Assembly (NCBI GenBank): GCA_035578905.1
Contig: JAQJVL010000675.1
Location: 1-64,000, forward strand
Length of the DNA: 64,000 bases
Reading direction: 5' to 3'
From: Stictocephala bisonia
Lineage: Eukaryota; Arthropoda; Insecta; Hemiptera; Membracidae
Within the stretch, counting starts at the first letter, position 1, and each line of letters begins with the position of its first letter. A program made the translations under genes and the position numbers. Shown here piece after piece: positions 1 through 13,559 of the stretch. The notes below the pieces were generated by a model. That model saw nothing but the letters and a program-made list of their open reading frames with translations, did no database searches and was not told where the DNA came from.

Positions 1-3000
1 TGATTTTTAAATAAAAATAAAAAGGGTTTAAACGTCCCTTTTGTCGTCTTCGCCAAAATCTTTTTAAATGGATTACCAGTTTCAGAGAAAAAAACCCCAG
101 TTCAACCATTGTACTTGTCAAAAGTCACATCAAAAATTATACAAAAATTAAAGATTAAAAAAAATAATAAAAATATATAACATTGCCTTTGGGGTTTATT
201 TTAGTTTTGGATTGAGCGTGCAGCGGGAACATGTTATCCAATGGTTATTGATTTTAAAATTAATTTTATTTCTATCTGGCCGCTGTCTTCTTTCATGGGT
301 TTTGATGAAAATTTGTAATCCGATCAAATAAAATATTTGTAGAAATTTTGATTTTTCATTAATACATATTTGGGTTATTTTTTTAGGGTTTAATATTTTA
401 AAAATTTTCAAGATATTCTTGTCCTCCTTTTTACATTTATGGAAAATTCTAGGGGGGTGTGAATTCTTTAATTTATGATTGTTTTAACAAAATGTTCAGC
501 AAAACGAGAAGTTTGAGGCTTATTAACGTTTTTGGTGGGTGTTCATTGAAAGCTTGTGAAGAACGGCCTTTTTCCTTATAAAAATTCGGAAATCGAACAT
601 TTAATTTTATATATGCAGTGGTATTAAGGCAGTAGGATTTGGTTTTTTTCGGATTTTAATATTTTCCAATTTTTTTAGATTTTTTACAAGATAAAGTGAC
701 ATTTTTTTTTTTTAGTTGTGATTTCAGAGTGAAATAAAAATTTTCCCCATATTCTATTGATGTTACTTTTCTTGGGTTTTTAAAGGAGCGAGAACTTTTT
801 TATTTTTAAATTTACTAACTAGCATCAACCTTTTTATGTTATAACCTTTTATGCCCGCTATGTATTTTATAAATTAACTCTTTGGCATAAAACTTTTGGG
901 GGAAGGGAACTTTCAATAATTGTAAACCAAAATTCTGTATCTGATAATTTTTGTGAAAAGGAGGTATGACAGGGAGGGGTTGTAGGGGGTGGTTGGGGCT
1001 TCTGTATATGGAGTATGTAATGGCTTTTTTGTGTTTTTTTAAAGGGTAAGGTCAAGGAAGTTAAACTATTGTTATCTTCATTTCAATGGTAATTTAAAAT
1101 TTTTGGGAAAAGTCTTTAAGATATTTATTGAATAAGTCTGTTCCTTTTTTTCCTTTAAAAATGACTATTGTATCATCTAATATCGGGGGTAAAGTGAAAT
1201 ATTATTCAAAAATTTGTTAGTCTCAAAGAAATAATTTTTTATTCTCAAAATCGTTCAGATATATTTCAGATAAGATACTTGAGAGAGGGACCCAGGGCCC
1301 AGCCCATTTTTTTTGAAAGTATATTTATTACCAAATTTAAAAATATTTGGTTCAAAACTATTTCTATAGTTTTATAATTTCATCATGGCATCATGGTTAT
1401 TTGGGTTGGAAACAAATTTTTTTTGTTATTTCTAATGCAAAGCTTTGGTACATTTGAATATAGGTTGGTGATATCAAAGATGCCAAGTGTGAAATGGTTC
1501 AATAACTGGGTTTTTTGAAAAATCAATAAGTTTAGACTGTTTTTTAGACGTATTTTTGGGGGAAAATTTATTATTTCTAAAAATTTTTTGTCTAATTTTT
1601 TGTTTAAATTTTGTAAGACGGAAGCAGTTGTAAAATTTGACCAGGGGTTTTGATGGGTCCTTGCTTGGGATTTTTGGTAGGCCTTGGAGGGGGGGGGTTT
1701 GGGGTCTACTTTTAAATATTTTAATCGTCTTTAGAAAAAATTTGTGTTTTATTGTTTGTTTTTTTTAACAAATAATTGTATTTATTTGTAGGATCATCGT
1801 ATTTCTTGAGTCTTTTAATTAACTATAAAATCTGTAACTTTTTTTTTTTTAATCTCAATGGGTAGGATTCAATGACTGCCCTTGTCTGCTTTGGTGATAA
1901 TACATTTGTTTTCTATTAGTTTCTCTTTAATTGAGTTAAGTAATGAAAGTTATTTTTCCCTTTACATGTTTTTTTGTTTTTATAAGTCTGAAATTTCTTT
2001 AAATTTTTTGGGTGATTTTATGTCTAAAAACAGTTTTTTGTTTGATCATTGTGAAGAGCTAATTGGGGGTTTCGGCTTTTAATATTTCGGAAATAATGTT
2101 TTTTTAAACCCATTCTTCGTATATTATAATTTAAGCCTTTTTTAAAAATACTGGTTTATCCTGTGAAAACAAGTTGGTGGTTAAAACCTTTTAAAAAATT
2201 TGTGCTCACAACTAGTTGGTACGGGTTTAATTTGATTTTTCAAAAAAATATCTATTTTCTTCCTGAGTGTTTTTTTTTTTTAATAATTACCCTTTGATTT
2301 TTGTTCAATGATGCGAAACATTTGATCGGTCTGTGAAGGGTGTAGGTTTTTAAATACCAAAGTGTTTTCTATAAGTAAAGTGTTTAGCATATGTTTTTTT
2401 GTATACAAAATTTAAACCCTCATTTCTAATCCATATTTTTCAGAAATCAATTTATTTTTTTTAGCTGCAATAGACTGATTGTTTATTCTAATTTGTACGT
2501 TTTTTTGGAACTATTTGCAAGTCTGGGCATGTTTTTATTGAACTTAAATTCTGTGACTTTTTTTAAAGCTTTTTTTTGAATTCTTATACATGTAGGCTAA
2601 TTTTGCTTGCTAGCGTTAATTTATTCATTTTTAAAGCCTCCTGACTGAAAAATAAACAAAAATAAGGTTTAACACCTTTTGTCGTCTTCAGCTACAAAAT
2701 CTTCTTAATTGGATTACCTTTCAGAGTAAAAACTCCATTTCACATCCATTTACGTTGTCAAAATCACATCAAAACTTTATACAAAAATTAAGATTTACAA
2801 AAAATAAAAAACATATATAACATTCCCGGTTGGTATGATGGTTTTTTTCGGATTGAGCGGCAGCGGGAACATTTACCCAAAATGGTTACTTGATTTTGAA
2901 TAATTTTATTTTATCTCCCCGTACTGTCTTCTTTCATGGGTTGATGCAAATTTGTAACCCGATCAAAAAAAAAAATTTGTAGAGAATTTTGATTTTTCAT

Positions 3001-3288
3001 TAAGTACAGTTTTTGGGGGTTACTTTTATGGCTTTATATATTTCATAATTTTCAAGAGAATTCTTTGTCCTCCTTTATTTTTATAATTTTTATATAAAAC
3101 ATTCCATCATCCCAAACCGGCAATGTTATCTATTTTTTTATTTTTTTTTGAAAAACTTTAATTTTTGTATAATGTTTTGATTCCCCTTTTGACAACGTAA
3201 ATGGAGTGAACAGGTTTTTACTCTGAAACGGTAATCAATTAAGGATTTTGTAGCAAAAGACACAAAAGGAGTTAACCTTATTATTTGT
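1..3288 (-). mobile_element. Penelope-like element, degraded copy of 30192-33625
   Basis: The reverse complement follows the element at 30192-33625. The last 62 residues of its ORF are recognisable at 196-411, and the inverted terminal segments at 35-190, 2655-2830 and 3080-3288. The middle (420-2640) aligns with the reverse-transcriptase ORF but is shifted out of frame every few dozen bases. It occupies the same site relative to the LINE ORF as in the clean copy, so it represents the same insertion seen in a second assembly copy and not an independent one. The window edge cuts it near its 3' end. Confidence 0.85.
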
Positions 3289-4541
3289 TTTTATCTGTTT
3301 TTCGGTATTTTTCCGTATTTTAAAAATTTTTTTTTCAAATTTACATTAATTGTCTTTTTGGGATTTATGTTCAAATTTTTTTTTGTAGAAACCTGGGCCT
3401 TTTGTTTGTAAAATAAATTTTTTTTATAACAATGGGGTAAGGGAAGTGTTGGATGCACAGTTGATTATTTAGCCAAAGGGAGGGGAGACTGGCCCCTTTT
3501 TTTGAGACGTCACTTATAATTTTCAAGGTCTTATTTCAGTTCTCAAATTTTGCCTCTAATCGGTCATTTTCGGCGAGGTTCTGGATCAACCAATAACCAA
3601 AGAACAGGTACACTCCACATTTAAAAGTGTTGTCCCCGCTGGGGCAATTAACACTTTGAAGGAGCACCAGGGCAAATTCTGAGGAAAGTTTTGTATATAT
3701 TTCCTCGCAGAATCAGCTTGTATTTTGGGGAAAGGTCAAAATATAGAACTGCTGTCTTCCTTTGTATAAAATAAGAGGTTCCAGTGCGACCCTGAATCTA
3801 AAGGGTTTTCCCGTGCTCATTTTTCTGGAATAAAAAAAAATTTCGATTTGCTTCAAGTTTTAGTGGTGAAAATGTAGTTGTAATCACCAAGCAACTTTAA
3901 GCTTGACAAGCGGCTGGGCTCAGGAAACATGTATTAGCCTTTTTGATTTTACTGTCCAATTTTTAAAATACAACTGGATGGTGTCATCGTCACCCATTTT
4001 ATTTTTTTTAAAAAACTAAAACATGATTGATTTTAGTCCTTTTTCAATAGTGACGTTTTGTTTCAAGATTTGTTTCCATTAAAGGTGGGATTTGATAGTA
4101 AAGGGGTGCTACTCAACGACTCCCCGGCCTCAAATCCATGATCAACACTTTGAATTTTTAAAAGGGGGTTTCCCCGGATTTTTCAGGAATAATTTTATTT
4201 CTAATATCCACCAATTTTGACATTCCTAAAAAATTAATTTTTGGGACTATTTTTAGGGTTTTTTATCATCAATTAGTTTGGAAAGACTTGCTCCCCTTTT
4301 TTCTGTTTGAGTATTCTTAAAATTTGGGGATGCATCACTGTTATTAAATTTTTTTGTTTAAAAAATTAAAAACACTTATTTTGAATTTTTGATTTTTTTC
4401 AGCTATACTTTTTGTTCCCTTTTTTGACGGAAAGTTTTTCCCCCTGGGAAATCACGTATATGTCTATTTTTCCCTTTTCGAATACCCCTTTTTTCCAATT
4501 ATTTTTTTCCTTTTCCACCCATAAAACAAAGTAAAATCCAT
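3289..4541 (-). pseudogene. Degraded copy of LINE ORF1 5' part (MBD and C48 protease)
   Basis: Reverse-complement counterpart of 28900-30191. Recognisable anchors are the stretch around 3480-3520, matching the coding sequence near 29945-29975, and the start region at 4539-4541 followed by AT-rich sequence matching the 33-bp repeats upstream of the ORF. Indels destroy the frame throughout. It adds no independent evidence on the protein, only that both assembly copies carry this LINE. Confidence 0.75.
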
Positions 4542-6517
4542 ATTCAATAAGCCAAAAAATTTCCTTTAAAATATTTTATGCACTTACAATAACAATAATG
4601 TCCTTTTTTTTTTTAAGTTTAAAAAAAAATTTAAAATTTTATAATCAAATTTAAAAAAAAATTAAATCCTATTAGATGCAAATTAATAAAAAAATTAAAT
4701 TTTATTTGACGAAAAAAAATAAATTTTTTAAACATTCAAAGTGATTTTTTAAAATTATGTATTTATTTCAACTTGTTCAGTAAATAACTAAGGGTTTTAG
4801 TCCTTGGCTTTTTAGTCCTTGCCTTTACAATACAGATTCTGATAAAACTGATGAAGGTCAGAGCCTGTTCCATTGACGCAAACCTACCCCCAGTCTGCCT
4901 GGAATTTTTTTAAGTACAGTGTACCCCTATTTGCACAGTATGAAAAACTTAATAAAAAAGTAAAAAGTTTTCACTTAAATACTTGTAAACAATATCAAAA
5001 AAAACAAGTTCATTTACTATTAAAAGGGGTTCCAACAATTTCTCCCTCACTTTGGTTGATTCGTATTGTTTTACAGTTTACATTGACACGACGGATTTAC
5101 GTTCGGTAATTTACAAATCAAAATTATCGTACTTTACCACCTTTACACTCCAACGTGTTATTGTCTAACCAGTCAGAAAACCTTTTAACAATTTTAAGCA
5201 AAAAATATCGAGTGCAAAATTACACCAGTTTTGGGGAGTAAGGCGTTTTCGGAATAATTAATTAATAGCTTCGCCAGGATAAATCTATTTTTTTTTTGAC
5301 AGAAAATAAATCAATAATGTTTGCACATCTGCTAAACGCCATTTTCCATATTTATATGATATGATACGTATTTTTTTACGTCAAAAATTCGTCGATTCCC
5401 CGCTCAGTTAAAAACCAAAATAGACCTCAATCGATTGAAGAAATATACGATGATTTTATATCCGAAAAAAGGGCGAACGGTTCCTTGCACGTACGTAACT
5501 ACAAAGAGATGAACTTTCACCTACAAAAGTGGAAAGTTGTTCTTGGGATGTAAAGTGACCCCTTCTCGGGCCCTTTTTTAAATTTAACGGTATTATTGAT
5601 ATGAACAAAAATATGCATAAATCCACGGTTCAAGACTATTAATTTTTTTGGTAACAGTTTTTTTTAGCATCTTGACGGATCTCTGTCCCCTTTCTTGGGT
5701 CATAAGACACTAACCAGCACTTTTGTTTTATTCCACTATTTAGGTTAGGGTTTCAAGTGACTATAGACTCGACAACCAACATGGTGATCGTACTACGGTA
5801 ACATTTACAATGATCGCTACCTTTCCCCGCTCTGTTGATCACTTTTAACTGAATGTTAAAATCATAATAAACAAACCATTCCCTACATTGAATAGTTGAT
5901 TTGACTGTCGCGGTACTACCCCTTTAGGCATATTGTTCATTATAAAACGGCCCCAAAAATAAGAAAAATTAAAGGGTAAAAAAAAAACATTTTTTTTTGA
6001 TAACTTAAAAACGTTTACTCTAAATTTAAAATGTAAATCTTTTTTGTGAAATACAATTACTCGATCAAACTTTGAAATAGTTTTAGAGCTTCGAGCCAAG
6101 TTCAGTAGTAAAATACTCGATCAAATACTCTAAGTTTCGAGTACTCCACACCCCTACAAATAAAAAATAACAAAATAATGAATAATTTATACCCATTTTA
6201 TTTTATTAAAATCCGATCGTCAAAACAGGTGAATATGACGGGCGAATGATGTAATGAATGAGTGTAGTCATTGTTTCTAAATAGTTTGCGAATATATTTT
6301 AGATAGAAATTTTTTATAATACATTCAATTGATAAACAAAATAAATAACAATGGAAAAATTGCATAAACATCATCCAAAAACTGTTTAATCTAAACATAA
6401 TGAACTACCCCTACTTAATAGGGTAGTGTGAACAGTCACATCATTTTGTGTTACTAAAAAAAATAGAAACATTGTAATTAGTGAATAAAAAAAAAAAAGA
6501 AAATGAAAATACTATTA

Positions 6518-7207
6518 ACCCTTAAAACGCTGAGCAATTTTCTGTAATTTTCAATTAACGCTTAATTTTCTGAATATATAATAATTTTAGTTTTTGTAAA
6601 GTTCATATTTTTTAAAATCTAAACCAGGATAGTACAATGTAAAAAAAAAAATAATAACGATATACAATATACAATACATATATATAACTCAATATAAAAT
6701 ATACTCAATAACAAGATATACAATATAACTCAATAAGACAAACAGATTATTGTACACAAAATAAACACTATTTACAACAAAAATAAAACTAGACGTCACA
6801 ATGAAAAATATAGAGTAAATTCGAAATAATAAACTTTGTTTACACACCGGAGATTAGTACAATGCACGAGACAGACAACAAATAACTGCAGACTGACGAG
6901 CGCCAGCCGGTCGCCGCGTCATGTGACTAGCAGATGCGTATATATTCGCTGCGAGCGCTAGCGGTTACCTCGACAGAGGCAATAATGAATGAAAACTTCA
7001 TATTATTTACATTCGTTGCCTAGTAACCAGTCCAAAGGTCTCGAAAATTAATAATAACCTGAAAATAGTCTTGACCTTGAATCTTAGAACTCGCTACGTT
7101 GTATTAGGCCTGTTCTAGGATTATTGTTATCAGCTCGCGAATATTACGTATAACGCGTACGGGCAATTGTAAACATGCGTATATATACGGATGCCGCGTT
7201 TTAAGGG
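6518..7207 (-). mobile_element. piggyBac-like MITE, second copy
   Basis: Starts with CCCTTAAAACGC after a TTAA at 6514-6517 and ends with GCGTTTTAAGGG, followed by a slightly altered TTAA (one extra T). It is the inverted counterpart of 26141-26829 and is almost identical to it, in contrast with the error-rich sequence on either side. No coding capacity seen. Confidence 0.75.
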
Positions 7208-7333
7208 TTTAAAATCTGACTTTCGATCAAAAAGTACTTTAATAAAAATATACTAAACAATTATATATTTTTAAAAATGAAGAACTATAGGAGTATATAT
7301 AATGTTTAAACATTCAGATCGCCCACAACTCAC

Positions 7334-7470
7334 CAGACTGAAGAATTTTGTGCCTGATAATGCCACATCCAAGAAGTTCCAACCACTTCCCTTCAAAAAA
7401 CACCTCTAACTCCCATGACGGATGAGTGAAAGGGAAGTAACTAGACACCCTTCGAAAACCCCAGGGTCTG
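7334..7470 (-). pseudogene. FARS2 exon 3, inverted degraded copy
   Basis: On the minus strand this block encodes the recognisable catalytic-core segment YFPFTHPSWELEVFFEGKW and LELLGCGII, equivalent to exon 3 at 25884-26015, with the donor GTGAG conserved just after it. The 5' edge has insertions that break the acceptor and frame. It is part of the inverted assembly copy. Confidence 0.85.
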
Positions 7471-8497
7471 TACAACCAACCTTTAAAAAACTTCAAAGTT
7501 TATAGAAAACCCGGTTTTGGTATCTAATCAAAATGGTGTTTAAATTTAACTAGTTTTTCCCCAAGGGTTAATAAAAAAAAATTTTTAAAGTTTAAACCCC
7601 TTTAGTTGGATTGAAAACCCAAGGGTTTTGGGAAAAAGTGAAAAGAATTTGTAAGGGCTTAGTTTTTAAGTGAAACAGACCCAAATGGTGCTTCAAGTTT
7701 TTTTTAAGACCAATAGTGAAAATTTTTTAAAAATGTTTTACCTTAAAATTGAAATATGCCCATAACATAGAAAATTTTAAGAATAGAATTCCCCACAGGA
7801 TTTTAATTTATTTCAAAATTATTCTTATTCCCGTCCAAATTAATGTTTAAAAAAACCTATAAATTTAGTTTTTTAAAAAATCTAAATTTTTTTTTAAAAA
7901 GATTTAAAAAATTTAGCATTTACCAGGCCACAAAAAGTTGCACCCACTAAGCCAACTTGTTCATTTCCCTTTTCCCCTTCATTTTAAATTTCCCTTCCCT
8001 TTTAAACCCTTTCAATTTATCAAAAAAGGGTTCGGAAAGGAACCCCAAAAAAAATAATATTTTATTGGAATTGATTAGTGATTTTACAAAAAAATTTTGT
8101 TTGAAAAGGAAACCCATTGGTTTATACAAAATTGATTTCCCATCCAATGTTAATTTTGTGTCTCAAAATATCAGCTTTTTTGGGGTCCTTTTGTGGACCC
8201 CTAGTGTAGCCCCATGAAAATTGTAATGCGGGTTTAAAACCAGCTGGGGTTTGGGGGCCCACAAAAAACAAACAAAAATTACTGCCAAAATTTTTCCTTT
8301 TTAGAGGTTTATTTTAATTTTAGGTTTATAAAAATTCAATGTTTTAAAACCAAGAATAAAATATTTATATTTTTCATTAAAAAAATACATGTACTTGTTT
8401 TTAAAGCCCAATTTTTTTTAAATAAAAACTTTTAAATTTAAAATTTTAAAAAGGGTTTTAAAAATTTCAAATACTAAATTTGAGTTTTTTAAATTCC

Positions 8498-8665
8498 CTT
8501 TGCCAAAAAAAGGAAAGGGTGATTTAACGAGCTTTTGAGGGGGGAACTTCAGTTTGGTGTTCAAAAATTTCTGTGTGGCATAAAGTGTGTGACGGCTTTT
8601 TTTCCCCTCTGTTTTTTTGGCCCTTTCCCCAAACCCTTAACTTTAAATATTGGATGCCCCGTTAG
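8498..8665 (-). pseudogene. FARS2 exon 2, inverted degraded copy
   Basis: Reverse-complement counterpart of exon 2 at 24743-24896: it begins opposite the exon's final CAAAG and ends opposite its first CTAACGG. Multiple indels remove the frame. Confidence 0.75.
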
Positions 8666-9130
8666 TGAAGAAAAACCAGAAAGGTGAATAAGGACTTATT
8701 CATTTACATTTAGAGTTTTTAAAGTCCTAAATTATTTTGGGCAAAAAGGGGTAGGGACTGTTTGTTGCTTCTCTGTTTCTGAGTGTCCTGAGATAACTTC
8801 ACCACTTTTGGGGCCTTGTTTTTTTTGCTATTGGGAATCGGGCAAGGTGAAAAAAGTTTATTCAGTACTTTAGAGTTTTTTTAAGACCCCTTTTCCAATT
8901 AGTTCAGAAAAAAAGGGGTGAGGATGTTTGGGCTTGCTTCTTTTTTCCGGAGTGCCCTGAGATAACTTCACCCCACTTTTGGGGCCTTTTGTTTTTTTTG
9001 GGTATTAAAAAAGGCCCAAGGTGAATAATGACTTAAGAATGCATTAGGAGATAAGCCCCTTTAAAATTTAAATTTAAGAAAATCTAGTGTGAGGACAGTA
9101 GTTTCTTTTTCCCTGGTGTCCCCAAAATTT
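8498..9130 (-). repeat. Four tandem ~160-bp units derived from exon 2 and its 5' intron
   Basis: After the exon 2 copy there are three further units, each with the landmarks GCTTGCTTC or equivalent, CTGAGATAACTTCAC or equivalent, GGCC and AAGGTGAA. They start near 8690, 8850 and 9010. The clean copy at 24435-24896 has only three units in total, so this arm has one extra. The extra unit resembles the middle unit of the clean copy. Confidence 0.7.
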
Positions 9131-12100
9131 CCCTTAAATTTAAATTTTTTTGGGCCCCAAACTTTTTTTCTATTTTTTTGGGTTGTAAAATCAATTTTTT
9201 CCAAATACTGTTTGGCAAAGTAATGTTTATTGGTGTTTTTTTGTTAAATTTTAAATTGGTAAAGGAAGGTAGTTGTTAAAGCCAAATTTAAAAAGCTTGG
9301 GTTCTCAATTTGATTTAAATCATTTGATAGCAAATTTTAAATGGGATCCCCTGATCCCCCCAGCTGTTTATTTGACTTTTGGGCTATTAATCCCACATTG
9401 TCAGTTTTCTTTTGGTAACAAATGATTAATTTTTTTCATCTCACTCAATAAATTTTTTTTTTCCCCCTTATTTGCCCGATTGGCGTTTAAAAATTAAAAA
9501 AATTTTTGATTTGTTTAAAAAAAAAAATAGTTGACAAACGATTTTAATCCAAATTTTTGGGGAAAATAGAAAAAAAAACATAAATAATGAAATGTTTGGC
9601 CCAGTCTTTTGATTTGCGTTTGAAATGAATGAAGGTAATATAAGATGGGAATGATTGGCATAAATTAATTAATATTAATGAAAAAATGTTTAATTTGGGC
9701 TCGTGGGGTTTTAATTTTTACATTCCTCAGCGGGGCCCCTGATAACATAAGGACCAAAAGATTTTAAAAAACAATATCCAACTTTTAAAACTTTAAAATT
9801 TTTATTCATTTTTTTAAAAAAAATAAATGAAAAGGTTTAATTATAGTTCGAATATAAAAAAAGGACCCCTTTTGGGGCCCGATCTTCAAGCAAGGGGCAA
9901 TAAACAAGACCCAAGTGCTTTAGCCCAATTTTTTTAATTATTGTCATACAAAGGAAAAATAGGGCAGTATTTTAAATTAGTAAAAAAAATCCCTGAATAA
10001 GTTTGAAAAAAAATTTAGCAAAGAGAAATTTTGGGGTTTTAAATGGCAAATAAATCAAAAACCCAATTTACTAAAAAATTTTGATAGAGTTTGGGAAGGG
10101 GAAAAAAGTTTGCTTTAGCGAAACAAAAAAATTTACAAAAAAGGATTTGACTTGGTAAATTTGATACCCTGATGGGGAAAACTTTAAATTTTGGAAAATG
10201 TGGCAGATGAAGATTTTTTTTTTGGTAATTTTTTAAAAAAAGAATGATTTGCATTTTTTATGCGATGTTTTGTGATTTGCTAAAACCAAATGAAGTACTG
10301 GTTTGTTAAAAAGAAAAGTTTTTTCCCTTTCCTTCACTATTTAATTTTTAAATTTAAATGTTTTTTTCCCCTTTAAAATTTAACAGTAAAATTTTGCAAT
10401 ATTCGGAAAATTTTTTTGTTTTTAGAAAATTTCAAATTTTTAACACAGGGATTTAAATCTTTTTCATCCCCAAATTGACCTTAATTTAAAAACTAAATTT
10501 TTTTTTAATAATTTTTTTAAAATTTAAAATGTTAGCAAAACAAATTCAATAAACTTTAAAAACCCAAAAGGTTTAAAAATTTGGTTGGTTGTTGAATAGA
10601 AACATTTAGATTAATATGTCACATTTTATACTTGCTTGAGGAAAAAAGTAAATTTGTTTTAAAATCATTTACTTTTTAAATTTTTTATCAAACTTTTTGG
10701 AGTTTTTTAGAGGGCGGGAAAATGAATTTTAAATTACACAGCAAATGGTTAAAAAAACCCCTTCTTTGGAGTTTGTTTTTATAAAGTCCCAAAAAAAATT
10801 AGTCAATTTTTTTCCTTTTCCCGTACTAGAAGATTGATTTTTTTTAGTTTAATTAAATTTTTTTCTTGTTTTGGAATGAATGTTTATTAATCGGGGCTGG
10901 AATTTTTAAAATGTTGCTATTAAGAATTTTTCTTAAAAAAAATTCTGAAAGTATTTTTTAGTAAAAATTCCTTGAATTTATTGGAAAAATGGGCTTTAAA
11001 AATTTAAAGCTATCATAGGTAATTTTATGATGGGTACATGATTTATGTAGAATTTTTTAAAATTCAAAGCAAAGGGAATTTCCCAAATGTAGAATAAAAA
11101 ATTCTGAGGTATAGGAAATTTGTAGTTCAGGGGGGGCCCAATTTAAAATTAAAACTAGGAAAAGGTACAATCCAATAAAAAATTTCCCACATTTATTTTT
11201 TTCTTTATTTTTAGTTTTTACAAATTTTAAAAAAACCAAATTAAAAAAACATTTTAAAAAGTATTTTATTTCGAAAAAATTTAACTTACTTTTTTAAAAA
11301 AGAGGAAATTAAACCAAAAAAACCCATTTTAATCACTAGGACAAGTTATACACTTTTTAAAGGGTCTCAGGGTTTTAAATATGAAATACCCATTTTTTTC
11401 ACCCTTTTTTTCATTGAAAAAATTATTTGTTATATTTTAAAATGTTTATTTTTTTAATTTAGATTTTATTTATCAAAAAAAATGCAAGTATTCTAAAGTA
11501 CAAAAAACCCCTTTTTTTTTCCATGTCATTTTAAGAAAAAAAAATAACCCCTTTGAAAAATAAATGTTTGAACTTTTAAAAAAAAACACGTTTTTAAAAG
11601 GAGTAAAAATTGGGGGACTGCCCAGGTTTTGGGAAAGGGACAAAAAACCCCACGGGGCCCCTACCCCCGGGTTTCCTGCCTTTTAAACTCATAAATGAAA
11701 ACCCAAAAATCTTCCCGTTATCAAACTTTTGTAAAAAATTTTGCTAATTTTAACCCGGAAAATGTCTTTTTAAAAGTTTATACAAAAGTGGGTTGTCTCT
11801 AAATTTTTTTAAAAGTTTATTTTTATTTTTAAAGGCCTTTGTTAGTCTTACTTTTAAATTTTGGGGTTTTTTTAATCATTGTTAACGGCCAAAATTTTTT
11901 CTTTTTAATTTTTTTTTTTGTGCGTGTTAATTCCCCTTATTTTTTAAATTGTTTTTGTAGGCCTAAATGTACAAAAAAAAACTGTAGTATTTATATTTTT
12001 TTGTTTTATTTTAGGTTTAGATCTTTAAATTTTTATATTCATTCTGAAAACATATGTATTTTTTTTACTGATTTTTTGAAATTTCTGTTTTTTTTTTTTT

Positions 12101-12540
12101 TTTTCAATTTTTTTTATTTCCATCCAAAAATAAAAATAAAAAAAGAGTATGATTGTAAGGTTTAAAAAAAAAAATTTTGCAAACAAAAATTTTCTGGTAA
12201 ATTTAAAAATCACACAAAATTAAAAATTTTTTAAAAATTTATTTTAAATTTTTTTATGTGTTTGTAACCCTATAATATTTTATTTTTGGTTGTTAGGTTT
12301 TTTTTTTTTTACCTTTTCATTATTTTTCCCAGAAAATTTTTTAGTAATTATTTTTAGTTAAACTTCCCTTTATCTTTAAAATTGAGGGATAAATTTAAAA
12401 GAACTGTATTTAGAAAAAAAAAGTTGTAAATGCAAAGTTTGAATAAATAAATAAATTTCACTGTAAAATTTACTTTTAGTTTCAAATATGGTTAATGATT
12501 TTTGAGGGAAAAACCCCAAAAACTTTAAAAGTTTTTTTAT

Positions 12541-13179
12541 TTTTGTTGTGGGAAAAGACGAACCCGCATAAAATTGATTGGAAAAACCCCGGATAAAGTG
12601 TTCCATTTTTCTTGTTGACGGAAACATCTCCCAACAGAAGAAAGCTATCTAGGCCCCTTTTTCACGAAATCAGGGTGGTTGGGGGAGGGGTCCCTGTGAG
12701 AGGTAACAATAAGCCATTAACCATAAATAAAAAGTCACTCTTTTCTTCGAATTACATGATTCCGCCGGTAAGAGCCGGGTATAAAATTTGATGTTTTTTG
12801 CAACCCCAATTTTGGGTCTAAAAATTTTCATAAACTGAAAATATTTTGGGTTTCCGTTCTTCCAAAATATTTTTGTAAAAGTGGTCAACCCCTTCTTTTT
12901 TTCAAAAAGGGCAGGAGGATGATATTTTGGCAGTGCAGGTTTTTAACCCCACATGTGTTAATTTTTTTGGGGGTTTTTTTTTTAAAAATCATTTTTGGGA
13001 AAATTTTTGTTTGTTTTAAATGATTCACTGGGGGAAATTTCTTGCACGTTTTTTTTTTTTTTCTTTTTTTTGAGTTTTTGGGAAATTTTAAAGAATTTTT
13101 TCCCTTTCAACATTTGGGTGTTTTAAAAACCTTGAAGATAGTATTTTGTTACAAAGTTGAAAATTTTTAATTTTTTCAT
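12541..13179 (-). pseudogene. FARS2 exon 1, inverted degraded copy
   Basis: Reverse-complement counterpart of 20609-21220. The block around 12640-12900 matches the exon sequence encoding the class II motif 2 region, and the antisense CAT at 13177-13179 corresponds to the start codon. Frame is lost through indels, most of them in homopolymers. Confidence 0.8.
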
Positions 13180-13559
13180 TTTTTTCCCCAAAAAAAATTT
13201 TTTGAAATAATAAACTTGGCTAGGGAAGTGGGTTAAAATAAAAATATAAATCCTTTTTTAAAATAGGGTGTTGAAAAACATTTTCAAATTTTGTTTATTA
13301 AAATATCTTAAATAAAATTTTTTAATAGAATGACAGTTCTTTTTTAGTTTTGGGGGTTTAAACAGGAGGAAAAATTACCCCCTCCAACAATTAATCATGG
13401 GGTGTTTATCTTCCCCTTTCAAGGTTAAAGGTTTTTTTACCTTCAACCCTTTTAGTTGTTTAAAAATTTTTTTTGATGGACTGCAAAAGTTTTATTTTGT
13501 TGTTAACATTATTTTTGTTATTTGAATACAGTATTAAATAATGATTTATTGTAATCGTT

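Larger units (their letters stand above)
1..13487 (-). repeat. Inverted low-quality copy of 20304 to ~33590
   Basis: Read on the minus strand, this block is collinear with 20304-33590: end of the FARS2 5' flank, exon 1, intron 1 with its SINE, exon 2 with tandem copies, exon 3, the TTAA MITE, the 33-bp repeats, the first part of the LINE ORF1 and a full Penelope-like element. Anchors include position 13487 against 20304, 9301-9370 against 24230-24300, and 7334-7470 against exon 3. Unique stretches are saturated with homopolymer runs and small indels, as in unpolished long-read consensus, so no gene is translatable. Some multi-copy stretches, such as 6150-7300, are nearly error-free. I infer an unmerged second contig or haplotype placed in inverted orientation rather than a natural palindrome. 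Confidence 0.9.

Noticed and set aside
11839..12165. 108-codon open frame, very hydrophobic
   Set aside because: Poly-T/poly-A sequence translated to F, L, I and K; no counterpart frame in the clean copy.
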